NCBI GenBank assembly: GCA_015832175.1
Contig: WJXW01000007.1
Location: 744,001 to 808,000, forward strand
Direction: 5' to 3'
Length of the DNA stretch: 64,000 nucleotides
Source of the DNA: Paraphaeosphaeria minitans
Lineage: Eukaryota > Ascomycota > Dothideomycetes > Pleosporales > Didymosphaeriaceae
Every line of letters starts with the position of its first letter. Position 1 is the stretch's first letter. The notes beneath the pieces are model-generated. The model saw nothing but the letters and a program-made list of their open reading frames with translations. It searched no databases and was not told where the DNA came from. The position numbers and the translations under genes are program-made. Of this stretch, positions 1 through 10,619 are shown one piece after another.

Positions 1-1851
1 GACGTTTCCCCGCTACTTTATGTTAGGAATACTGGCTCATGAGCTTTACAAACACACCTGCATCCATGAATCCCGTATATGAGCTGCCTTCGACAGACGA
101 TGTGCTTCCTGCAAGTTACACAAGTCTGCCACGTACCATTATGGAAGATTATCCGAGGAGATCACAACCTGCAATGCGCCGTAAGCAATATGGCATTAGC
201 CTTTCTATCACGTTCACGAACCGTATGAACGTCCATTGCTGCAGCACCCTGTCATGCCGTTGCCGTTCACTAGCTTGGCGCTAAACCGCATAAAGATCCT
301 CATATTCCTCGTCGTCTTTACTATGCAATGCTTTCCACTCTTTTTTTTTTTGACCATGTTGCATCCCTCTGAGACCTTCATAACTTAAAAAAAATGAGGG
401 AGGGGGGCATACCACCAAACCGATCCCGAGGCCGGCTTCTTCGAGCGACGGGACTGTGCCGTACAAGTTACTATTGCTGAATCCTGGCGAAAAGACCACG
501 ACATCAAAGGAGCATCGGAACAAATGCCTACCGATAGCCTTGTCGACGAAATTAGGATTCCATCGAGGCAAGCGTACCGCGCAGCATCCACCTGTGCTGG
601 GACCCTCGCCCACCCAACCGTTCTAATTGTGAGCGTAAACCATATGCGTTGAACCCCTTGTTCGTGAATTCCAGAAGCGCTTCCTCGGGGGTGACCTTGG
701 GTTGAAGATGCTGCCTAACCACACCTAGGACCAACAGCGATCTGTCTCATTTGACGTCTCGATGCCTTCCAAAGAGACCGTCCCTCGACATCATCATGAT
801 GCTTATGATGATCTTTCACAGCTGGGGAGACACATCGAAACTCTTGAAGTACCCTTGATCTTGGGGGCCGTCGGTCCCGCGTGGCTCGGGCCGCTCAACC
901 TGGCTCAAGCAACCGAACAATTTCCATGCGCATGCTGTGCGTACATAATCCGTCTCGCATGCGGTAATGGGAGATCACCCGAGTCGTTCTTCTCCAAGTG
1001 GTTACGCGAGATGAACTGTCACTCTCAACCCGAACAGGTAGCTCGAAAAGGCAGCCTGCATACACAGTTTGCCTGTTGACATGGGATGAAGCCAATGGCT
1101 TTGTACACGTCAGGGTGGATGATCGAACAGCTGCTGCCTGCCTGAATAAACTGCCGACATCCCAGACAGCCCGCAGTGCGCATATGGCATTATTCGATCA
1201 ACAAATATTGCTCTGCAGGTGCTTGAGGGACAAGGATGCAGCCCCTCATGTACAAAGAGCACTGTGCTCATGTGGCCCTTCAACTTTTCCTGGAAATAGC
1301 AGACTCGATGACAGGGTTATTACGAGGGGGTTTCAATCTGAAGTGGCAGAACATCCATCATCGGCTTCCTTATGATATCACATGGGAGGGGGAAGACCAG
1401 CCGGCATTTGACCGACTAAACCAATCGCGATAAAGCCAGAGACTAAGAGGGGCTGGCGCCCCCAGAGATGGCCTCAACGTGGCATATGAAGAGCGAACCG
1501 TATACAAACAGCATGGCCTAAGTTGACTGTGAACTGAAGGAGCACTTGTGGCACCGCTAGAAGTGCATACATGTTTGGAAGAAAATGGCCGTCCTCTCAG
1601 CCGGGCTTTGGATCCATAAACACGTGCCACAGCACCTTAATTCCGCGGAGCAGCAGCAGGATGGTAAGTAACAAGCGGGTTACCGACACTTCGAGCGTAT
1701 GCACATTATCAGACTTCGAATTAAAAAGCAATGAATGCGTTTCAGTGTCGACAACACTGTCTAGATCTCCTTGAGTATAAAGGCTGCGCTGTGGGCCATT
1801 CGTTTTCAAGAAGCGTTAACTACGGCTTCGATAACAATCGAATCAGGCGCC

Positions 1852-1882
1852 GGGGGGAGGGGGGGGGGGGGGGGGGGGGGGG
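1852..1882 (+). repeat. Long homopolymeric G tract
   Basis: Six G, one A, then 24 uninterrupted G residues. Such a run could form a G-quadruplex, and it is also a likely place for sequencing length error. It lies about 50 bp upstream of the Lys-Ala-Glu minisatellite. Confidence 0.9.
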
Positions 1883-1934
1883 TGACGATCATGCTGACGC
1901 CAGATTGATGCTCTGATAAAAAGCTCCCTGTCAA

Positions 1935-2024
1935 AAGGCAGAGAATGCAGAGAAGGCCGAGAAGGCAAAGAAGGCAAAGAAGGCAGAGAAGGCAGAGAAG
2001 GCTGAGAAGGCCGAGAAGGCTGAG
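1935..2024 (+). repeat. 9-bp minisatellite, ten units, codes for (Lys-Ala-Glu)n
   Basis: Ten tandem variants of the unit AAGGCNGAG, varying mainly at the sixth and seventh bases. In the frame starting at 1935 every unit reads Lys-Ala-Glu or a close variant (Asn-Ala-Glu, Lys-Ala-Lys). The open frame continues past the array to a stop TAG at about 2156-2158, coding for an unrelated basic tail. Upstream it is closed by stops near 1914-1919 and has no ATG, so this looks like the 3' part of a gene with missing exons, or a relic. Confidence 0.8.
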
Positions 2025-5000
2025 AAAGTCAGCCACGCAGATTCGAGCAGACTAATGCGATCTGTGCGTCCAGAGCGGCAACGTGCTGGAACTTCAGCGC
2101 ATACCAACTTCGTTTCCGTCCACAGCCAGACGGAGTACGAAAAGCATTGCGCATAGTGCACAAGTTTGAGTACATGTGAAGGTATCTTTCACACAGATCC
2201 ATAGCAGCGAACAATGACATCTACTTGGGCGTACTCTTGTCTGCGATGCACAGGCACACATTAGTCATTTTTGGAGGTAACCCCCTCCGGCCACGGTCAC
2301 ACTGGGTCCACAATCCTGCACCTTGCCTCCTCGAAGGCTCTTCTCTGTTTTATCGCACTCGCTCTGATTATACGCATCCTTTGCCCCCGATGGACCTTGA
2401 AGTAACGTCCAACTTGCAAACACAGCAATGATCGATTGCCACGAAAGACTCCCATGAGCTGAGACGGATTCGGCAGGACGCGCAACGGTTGACGACAGAC
2501 CTCCACTACGATTTGAGAGATCAGTGCTTTGGAAGGTCGAAACAGTCATGGCATCAGTATTTGCGTGAGGTACAACGCCGCACTCTGCCTACGATGCTCA
2601 GGGGTGACAGGACGATTGCCAATGGCTGTCTGCTCCCGTGTTCTGTGACGAAACGCTGAGCATCACAAAGACTCGAGAGACTCAATATTATCTAGGCGTA
2701 GTAGACCTCACGGCCAAGGTCTTCTGATCAGAGCCAACGTAGCGCCAGCGTGCTCCCACCCGCAAAGCCGCATACCGTTGCCGCACACCTACCCCAATAC
2801 GAAGGCCATTGCCTTGCGCAAATCAATACCATCAAGAATAGTAGCCCGACGAAAACGGACGTGGGGTACCCCAAATACAGCGTAAGCTATTCAAGCCATC
2901 GCACAACCTCGAGGGTTGTAGGCCACGGGTTGCATCTACACCAGGACCTTGATGGACTGCTATCGTGTCATACATCTTTCCTGCGCAAGAGCCTTTCTTA
3001 TACAAGCTCATCGCACGATCACTACAACATGACTACCGAGCATACAGAAACGAGCCCACTCCCAAGCTTTCCGAAGACACCAGAAGCGTGGGAAAGACAG
3101 CCGCCACGCAATTACAAGTCAAACCATATCGCGTGGGGACCTACATATCCTACCGCGTCACATTATTCCCAGTGTTTCCTGACCTGGTACAAGCCCTTGA
3201 CTGGTTAATGTCTAAGCGGGTACACCCTACGGCTATAATCGTTCGGTGGTAGCGAGCCATCGGACTATTGCGAGAGCGCGATTGGGCGTTAGAGATGCAA
3301 CGGTCGCGATAGGGCCCATACACTGCTGTTCATAACTTTGTCGAGCCAGCAAGGGCGATGGGACTGAGGACCCAGGACAACAGCCAGTGGCTAGTCATCA
3401 ACAATGTCGGACCCATGGCGGTATGAGAAGCGGTTAGGCCAGATGTACTGAAAGGATGCTGACAGAAGCCGATGTGCGACACACTGAACATGGTTGGCAC
3501 AGGTAAGTGCGAGTTTCACAGGAGGGAATCTTGAGGAAACTAACATCGCGAACGCCAGAACAGACAAGCACGCATAAGATGGACCGCACTGTTCGAACGC
3601 ATTCGAACCCACTCCGAGCACGAACACCGACCCACAAACCACCGATCGAATCACCAAAGGACAAATGTATATCGGGCTGTTGTAACACCCACCCAAACGA
3701 ACGTGTGCGTAGATGCTTTGCTGTATACGAGCGCAAGGACTTTTTTTACACCTGGAATCACCTTCCAGCTGGGCCCGAGCAAGTCGGTCCTTCTCGGACA
3801 ACGTGGCACAGAGATTTGTCAAGTCGAAGGGGCACAAAGATACAGAGTCCTGGAGACCATCAGCTTCCCGTACGCACCAACTGTAATGCTGCATGTCTTG
3901 CGCCTCACAGCCTCAGCTTTAGGACCTTGCACTATGAAACACGTACTGATCACGGACACGGCCCGAATGATGTTGGCGATCGTAATACTCAGTCGCACCA
4001 CGCAGCATCTGTACCGGCGCTCTGGATACCGTACATACTAATTTGCGATGATTATCACTGAGAGACATTGGGTGACCAGTGTGGGATACCGCGTACGACT
4101 TCAACCTTGGTTCCAAGTCTGCGGGCCGGTGACATTCCTCCACCGAGAGAAGGTGCCCACTGAGTACTGCCTTAGCGAAGATACACACAGCAAGACTGAA
4201 TATCGTCGTTGCTGTGCACCGTGGTTTCGCTCCCAATACACGCAATCTTCGACCTGATGACCAACACTACAAACGCTATCCGCCTCAGAGTGTGTTGTCC
4301 GTAATGGTTTTTCCTGAAAACATACCAAGGGGCTGGGTCATTCCGAAGACGCACAATCGGGCATTCGCAAGGCCCGACAAAGCATTGACTGTAATTTCTC
4401 GGTAATCGATTAATGCGAAGTTCGAACAAGATTCTGAGCCGTGCGTCCCGACTCCGCCGTGCGGGCCGAAGCCGGCCGGAGCCGGCCGAATCAGCCGCTG
4501 TACATAATCTAACATTTTTGTTATGTATGAACGTTGTCATAGCTCAAGCAGGAGTCAACATTCATCGATAGGAACAACCAAAATAAGGTGCAGTTTCATC
4601 TTTGCATACTAAAAGCTCTTAACAGGGAGAATGAAATATATATTTCATGTTCAATGATTGCTTTTGTGCACGCAGAATGGCATCCCGTTTACTGCGGCCG
4701 TGTCGCAACCCAGCACTACGGGTCCTACTCCTTTCTTCCAGGGTTCAAGTTGTCAGCGCACAGAGCGCAAGATGTGAAAACTCCATTGTGCTCCGCGCGC
4801 AAGCTCGGGGCTTGCTCTTGCCAATTGCTCACGTGTGAAAAACACGGACCAGCTTTACTTGACTGCCGTGCCCGCAAAACAGACGCAGGATAGCATTCGG
4901 CTGGACTGAATCATTATACAGCATTCTCGCGCACATCCGGCTGGGCAAGAAAACCATCTTCGAGTTCACTTCGGAGATTTCCTGCCTTTGATGGCACTCA

Positions 5001-5784
5001 ATCAAGTCACTGACCCGCTGGAGTGCATAGAAACGCGCAACAGGCAATCTGGCTTTCGATTCAATGGTCTTCCAAGCATACATTGTCCTCTATAGAATGA
5101 TCAAGTCTTTCCACGCCGCCCTCTTGAACTCGTCAAATTCAACTGACATTCTACCTTCTCATCGATCACCCTGCAGTGAAAGTTGGATGAACCATCTGCT
5201 TATCTCGAAGCGCCGATGACCAACAAACTACTTGGTCGCACATGAATATGATATCGAATGTTTCACAAGAACACTGTTTATTGAGGCACCATACAAGTCA
5301 TAGCTTGAGTGGCTCCCCTCCAAGTACATATTCTCCCAGACGATATGTCATGTTGTGGAGCTAAGGTCCAGGTATATAGATTTATCTATCGCATACGTGT
5401 GATAGAGTTCTCTTTTGCACCTGCGCCTGCACGCCACACATGTAAACATGTACTTCCAGTTTATCCACACTGATCATAATCGAAGTGCTTTATGGGTGCT
5501 CTCGACCTCATGGTCCCACCCAATGGTCATGCCAGCCTGAACTTGCCAACGAAAAAACATGACGTCGCTACCCTTCTCAGCCCAGACAATCATACCATAT
5601 GGATTGTTTGCTTACAACAACAGATGCAACTAAGCTCATCAATTCGAACCATGACTATTGGTTCCAGCTGTACCTACCACCTCCAACCACGCTCACCAAA
5701 CCCAGCTTTACTCACCCACTCAACCGGCCCCAGTACCTCCCAACCACACCCATCCAGCCACCCTTCCCAGTTCCCCTCCACCTA

Positions 5785-5845
5785 CCCACAGAGCGCTCCC
5801 CCCCCCCTCTCTTCTCCTTCTCCTTCTTCTTCTTTCTTCGTACAT
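5785..5845 (+). repeat. C/T-rich low-complexity tract
   Basis: A C run followed by repeated CTTCTC and TTCTTC units. It inflates proline/serine-rich open frames on the plus strand and glycine/arginine-rich ones on the minus strand that have no other support. Confidence 0.8.
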
Positions 5846-6402
5846 ACGTCCTTCACCCAGACAACCTAAGCTCGACATTCTGACCAGCCCCCCACAGCAA
5901 TCAACGGACATCTATATCCCATCGCGTCAACGCAGTCCATCTCATCTTCGTACCTATTGCAACCGGTGAATCCTCTAAGCGCGACTCACCAGGCTCTCCA
6001 AACTCCGATCCCTTCCCTCCCGTCTTCCACACCACATCACACGCTCGCCTAAATGTATCTCACATTACACGTCGCGCCACATCACATCACATCACAGCAC
6101 CGCACTCCATATGCAACTCAACTTGTATCGTCTCACTTTAATGATCCGAATTTTGAAGAAAATATGATACTGGGTATTTTCGTAAAAGCTACAGATACAG
6201 ATACAGCAAGGGGGCAAAGTAGCCCTGTCCGAATGCCAGACATTCGTACGTCGGTGGGTATATGTATATGTACAGTAGGCATCCAATGTGGCATGCCGTG
6301 CCAGGCGTGTGCAGAGGCAAATCGCCCAGTGACCGGTTCGTGTAGAACCTATACAATCATCGCCATCAACCCAACCTCGATCTCTCTCTCGTGACAATAC
6401 CC

Positions 6403-7848
6403 CTAAAATCGCCCGCTCTCCCTCCTCATACTCCCCGCACCCCCATTCCACCTCGAAAATCTATCCGCCGCACTGCTCACACTCTCACTGCCGCTCGCCT
6501 TCAACCCCGCACCGGGCATGCTCACGCGCTTCAAGGGGCTGCCTTCCCTGCGCGCAGGCGTCCCTGTTCTCCGCTCCACGCCTTGTCCCACATGACTATC
6601 GCGACCTCTATCGTCGCGATCGCGTACGCAATTTGTGGAGGCTGGTTTGCGCAGCGGGGAGTTCGCGTGGGAGAAGATGCCGAGGCTGCCTCCGTCGCCG
6701 CTGGTCATGGAAGGGCGGAAGTGCGGCTGCGCTTGCGATTGGCGGAAGGGATTTGGTGTATGAGAGGGCCGTATGGGCGAGGACAGGTCCGCGCCGGTTG
6801 CGGTGGATGTGGTGGAGTAGTTCGCGTTAGTGGAGTAGGATCTGGCGGACGGTGTATGGGTCGTTGAGCGGAGATTGTCCGGGTCGTACTGCGAGGCGTA
6901 CACAGGGTTTGGGTTTGTTCGGAAAGTGCGGCTGATGATGGTTGTCGGGGTGTAGGTAGTAATCTGTGACGCGAGGCCGTCGCTGCTGCCGCGGACGCCG
7001 ACACTGGAATCTCGAGATCGGTTCTTGGAGATGGCTTGGATACCGACGTCGCGGTATACTTTTTGTGTCGAGGGATGTACAAACTTGCTATCGTACTCGT
7101 GAAGGACTTCGCGCTGAATAACGCCGTTGTCGCGGATCTGGTTCGCAAAGGAGGATTTCAAGTACCACAGTGAAAAGGAAAGGAAAGCGCCGACGGCGAT
7201 GGTGGTGACAACCCGAATGCTGGGCTGCTGGTCCATAGGCGGCACAGGCAGATTGAGCCAGTACACCGCGACATGTAGTGGACTGAAAAGACAAAACATG
7301 TCGAGACACAGCGGATTGGGGTCCCAGATTGAGATCTCCCACACGTCTCTGCCAGCGTCGGGGTGAGCGCGCGAGTCGGCGGAAGCAGAGCCCAGAATAT
7401 TCTGAAAGTAGCGCAATGGTGTCGCAGCGGCGGGTGAGGAGTCGACTCGCACTCGGTGTGCAGATGGCGTGGACGGAGTCGTCTCGATAGGCTGCTCGAA
7501 CAAACGGTAGTGCCGCTTCTTGTTAAAGGTGAGGAAGCCGTTGAAGAAAGCCACAAATGACAGACCCGTCACAGCGAGCCTCGAGAACCATGTAAACCAT
7601 CCGGGTCCACTGAATGGGTCCAGCAGTATGTCGTCGTTGCGGGGACCGCTAGTGGTGTTCGCCTGCGCAACAATGTAGACCAGGTTGAAGACGAAGCCGA
7701 TGATAAAGGCGTAGTCTTTTGCGAAGTCCTCCCAATCGTTCGTACTAAGCTCTTCCGACATCCACAGTAGCCAGTCGTGGAAGTCGAGGTAGGCCCGCAC
7801 ACGCTCCATGAGCGGCGCCTTGCGGACATAACGTTCGCGGGGTGGCAT
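6403..7848 (-). CDS. NUR1: Nuclear rim protein Nur1/Mug154 family (DUF2418)
   Basis: Nur1 is an integral inner nuclear membrane protein that in yeasts helps tether rDNA and heterochromatin to the nuclear periphery. The protein starts with PPRERYVRKAPLMERV, the typical family N-terminus, so I place the start at 7848 (481 aa) and not at the in-frame ATG at 7896. Four hydrophobic stretches follow, around FIIGFVFNLVYIV, LAVTGLSFVAFFNGF, FCLFSPLHVAVYW and TIAVGAFLSFSLWYL. The C-terminal 200 residues are a low-complexity Ser/Thr/Arg-rich tail, probably disordered. No intron is needed. It is divergent from VMA7, with about 305 bp of shared upstream DNA. The family assignment rests on recognised sequence; the role is transferred from yeast. 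Confidence 0.85.
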   Translation of the reverse strand: MPPRERYVRKAPLMERVRAYLDFHDWLLWMSEELSTNDWEDFAKDYAFIIGFVFNLVYIVAQANTTSGPRNDDILLDPFSGPGWFTWFSRLAVTGLSFVAFFNGFLTFNKKRHYRLFEQPIETTPSTPSAHRVRVDSSPAAATPLRYFQNILGSASADSRAHPDAGRDVWEISIWDPNPLCLDMFCLFSPLHVAVYWLNLPVPPMDQQPSIRVVTTIAVGAFLSFSLWYLKSSFANQIRDNGVIQREVLHEYDSKFVHPSTQKVYRDVGIQAISKNRSRDSSVGVRGSSDGLASQITTYTPTTIISRTFRTNPNPVYASQYDPDNLRSTTHTPSARSYSTNANYSTTSTATGADLSSPIRPSHTPNPFRQSQAQPHFRPSMTSGDGGSLGIFSHANSPLRKPASTNCVRDRDDRGRDSHVGQGVERRTGTPARREGSPLKRVSMPGAGLKASGSESVSSAADRFSRWNGGAGSMRRESGRF

Positions 7849-8153
7849 CTTGCTGGGTGCGATCTTGCTGGGTCGGATTCGGCGATTTGCGGACAATAGT
7901 CCGGATGGGCGAGTGTCCAGGCGGACGTATCAAGGTACTAAATACAAGAGAAAAACTGGAGTCACGGCATGGTGCGCCGCGATGCCTGGAGAAGATGTGA
8001 AAGAAAGAGCAATGGCCATAAACAAGCAAGCGCGGAACAACAGTTGTTCCGGGGGAAGCTGCTGCCCGCCCATGACGACGGTAGCTGCCGTCCGCGCCCG
8101 CCCCAGGCCTCTCCAAGCTGCCCGTACAGCAGTGAACACGCACCCACACCACC

Positions 8154-8682
8154 ATGTCGGCTTCCACGGCCGCATACAAGGACCGCCAGTTCCTTGCCGT
8201 AATTGGCGATGAGGTACGCCATTCAAAATCGCCGCGTGAGTCCGCCGCTAACAGATCCCAGGACACGGTAACAGGCATGCTGCTCGCAGGCGTTGGCGTA
8301 GGCACTCCACAGCTTCGCAAAGGACCGACCAAGTACTAAGGGATGTGCAGCATGTTACGCAGCCCCCGGACTCGCAGAAAAACTTCCTAGTGGTAGATGC
8401 GAAAACACAGAACGCCGACATCGAAGCCGCATTCGATCGCTTCACGCAAGAGCGCAAGGATATTGCCATTCTCTTGATCAACCAACATGTACGATATGGC
8501 GGGAGGAAGATGGACGAGAGCGTGGCTGCTAACCAGGGCAGATTGCGGAGCGGATAAGGCACCGGGTCGAGATGTACACGGCCGCCTTTCCATCGCTGCT
8601 TGAGATACCGTCCAAAGACCACCCGTACGACCCTGACAAGGATAGCGTGCTCAAGCGCGTGCGAAGGCTGTTTGGAGAGTAG
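8154..8682 (+). CDS. VMA7: V-type proton ATPase subunit F (Vma7)
   Basis: Subunit F belongs to the central stalk of the V1 sector and couples ATP hydrolysis to rotor turning at the vacuolar membrane. Four exons: 8154-8213, 8262-8297, 8351-8488 and 8542-8682, with introns of 48, 53 and 53 bp that all have GT..AG ends. The joined product has 124 aa, close to the usual fungal length. It contains the conserved stretches [54 protein letters not shown] and the C-terminal [19 protein letters not shown]. Most residues are near identical to what I know of other ascomycete Vma7 proteins, so function and exon model are both firm. It is convergent with the NPC2-like gene. Confidence 0.95.
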
Positions 8683-9113
8683 ACGCAGATCAAGTGGAGG
8701 CGAAGGTCTAGTGGGTGGTCACATATGACACTGCATTTGTACACAAGTCATATCGCGATTTGAAGATATCCAATTCAGCATGAACGAAATCAAATCCATA
8801 ATCTCATGACAGCATGACTGATACGTAGCAATTACCGCCCGCAAACCCACCAGAAACCTGACAGACAATGGATATCTCGCTCAACTCGAACGCAAGCTCG
8901 ACCTAAACCCACCGTAACATGTTCCCTTCGCAACTTCGTCCCACATTGCACAACCCAGTAGCATTGACTCAAAGCTCGTTCCGCAACCGGTTCTGCACGA
9001 TATTTACACCCAATCCGGCCATTTGGAAGTGTCGTTTTCCTACTTGCACAGATCTGGGAAGCGTTCAGAGACGCCTCGTTCGCATCAAGGGCAGGGCAGC
9101 TGTCGCGGAGTCT
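8683..9113. other. Convergent 3' intergenic region
   Basis: This 431-bp gap between the ends of VMA7 (+) and the NPC2-like gene (-) holds no open frame with recognisable content. It presumably carries both 3' UTRs. Confidence 0.5.
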
Positions 9114-9741
9114 TTACCGGTGGAAGCTGATTTCGGCCGTGAGGCAGGTGATGGCATCGCCGTCCTTGGTCTTGACCTCGGCCTTGACGTTGTACTTGCC
9201 CTGTCACGCTTGTTAGCACTGGCTTCTGCTGTCATGTGCATGGGAAGCTTACCGGAGGGATCTGCTGGGGAAGGTCGACGTCCTTGGTGAGCTTCATCTC
9301 GCCCTTGTTCAGCGGACACTCCAAGTCTGCCTTCTTGACCGTCTCGCAAGTGTCGGCGTCCTGGTTGATCAGGGTAATGAGGTTGTTATAGCGGACTGTG
9401 AGGTGCATCTTGGAACCCTCCTCGATCTCCTTGCTGAAGTCACCCTTGGCAGCGATGCTGAGAGTCTGGCCCCTGCGATCAGTATGTTAGCCCAGGTCCC
9501 CCAAGCTACCCAAAAGTGGAGCATGCATGTTGACGTACGGTAGAGGTGGGTTAGGGTCCAGGTCGACGTTCGTGATGTCCAGAATGTAGTCCTTGGGATC
9601 TTCGCAGAAGTATAGAGGGTTGTCGCCCGGGACCTTGAACGCCTCGTTAATCACGGCCTGGTTGCCGCCTGTCATCCAGGTCGCGGATGCCGAAACCGAT
9701 GCAGCGCTGGAGGCAGCGACGAGAATAGCGAAGGCCTTCAT
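9114..9741 (-). CDS. NPC2: NPC2-like ML-domain phosphatidylglycerol/phosphatidylinositol transfer protein
   Basis: This family binds sterols or phospholipids in the vacuolar or endolysosomal lumen and hands them to membranes. Three exons on the minus strand: 9741-9539, 9472-9253 and 9200-9114; introns are 66 and 52 bp. The joined product has 169 aa, within the usual 165-180. A signal peptide ([20 protein letters not shown]) is followed by an ML/MD-2 domain. Cysteines expected to pair are visible in YFCEDPKD, in [15 protein letters not shown] and in AITCLTAE. The join [14 protein letters not shown] is typical of the family and fixes the first splice. The start ATG directly precedes the signal peptide; a longer open frame reaching up to 9939 is not credible as coding. 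Confidence 0.92.
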
Positions 9742-10619
9742 GGCTGCGGTAGTGCGCTCGACGATGCGCAAGAGGAGAAAATGTGTGGATACGTAGAGCT
9801 GTAGAACCAGATCAAGCGAATGTCGAGGACTTGAGCAAACGTCTGAAATGCCGCAGTGATAGCGTAGTCGCGATGCTGGGGCGGCTGGGGCAATAGGTCC
9901 GTGCAGCCCGCTATCTGCGTCATTTGGGGTCAGGTGCAAATAGGCGCCTGCTGCAGCCGCCCTAGAACGTGCACGACCTTCACCGCCACCACACCTGATG
10001 CGCGTGGAAGGCTAGAGCTGCCTCCAGCAGACCTTGATGGCATCGTGAGCTGCAATACGTACTGGGAACCATGGGAATTCGATGATCGCTTTTAGAAAGA
10101 GCTGGTAGATTAGATGTCTCGAGCACTTTGGCACTGAAGCTATCAGAACTCGTATCAAATTCCACTGCTTATCCATAACGCCAGCCAGCAATTCCTCGTG
10201 GAGGAAGTATAAGCGCAATCGTCGTATTCTCACTCCATGGCGCGATACACAGATCAGCAGTGAAGCTGTCCTCGAGGACGTGTCGACCTCATCACCTATA
10301 TAGTCGATAGATAATCGTATTGTTGCAGCGAGCGGTACACGCTCCGTTAGATTACCTCGATTCAAACACGCTGGGTGCGGGGTTCGCCATGAAGTTGAGG
10401 CTGGCAAGAAACGGCGTGCAGACGATCGAGTTAGCAAGTCACGTCTTCGTCAACAGAAACGGGCCAACAAAAAGATCATTCGGGATGAATCATTGCAACT
10501 ATTACTAACGCGAGGAAGTGCCAATGGCAGCGTCACAAACATAACAGAACCATTGCTTTTGGCGGCTGAACCGCCTCTATCCGACTAAACCACATGCAGG
10601 CAACAATACTAGAGCGAAC
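9742..10619. other. Intergenic region
   Basis: 878 bp upstream of the NPC2-like gene and downstream of the Ser/Thr-rich protein gene. I see only short unsupported frames and no repeat. Confidence 0.45.

Larger units (their letters stand above)
1..6402. other. Gene-poor left region, no intact gene supported
   Basis: About 6.4 kb with only short overlapping open frames on both strands, none with recognisable domains, convincing introns or protein-like composition. The base composition is mixed and not strongly AT-rich, so there is no obvious heavy RIP. Recognisable structure is limited to a 9-bp minisatellite (1935-2024), a G tract (1852-1882), a GCCGGCC-rich patch near 4470-4492 and a C/T-rich tract (about 5785-5845). 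Fragments at roughly 280-1440 and 2750-3250 could be relics of genes, but I cannot assign a family. Confidence 0.5.

Noticed and set aside
1806..2161. Minus-strand Leu/Cys- or Phe/Ala-rich frames that look like membrane helices
   Set aside because: They are antisense translations of the AAGGCNGAG minisatellite and the G tract.
2750..3252. Plus-strand frames of 152 and 95 codons
   Set aside because: Overlapping frames with no recognisable motif, signal peptide or start context; at best a relic.
5492..5969. Three overlapping plus-strand frames rich in Pro/Ser/Thr
   Set aside because: All arise from the C/T-rich tract and have no splice sites or motifs in common with known proteins.
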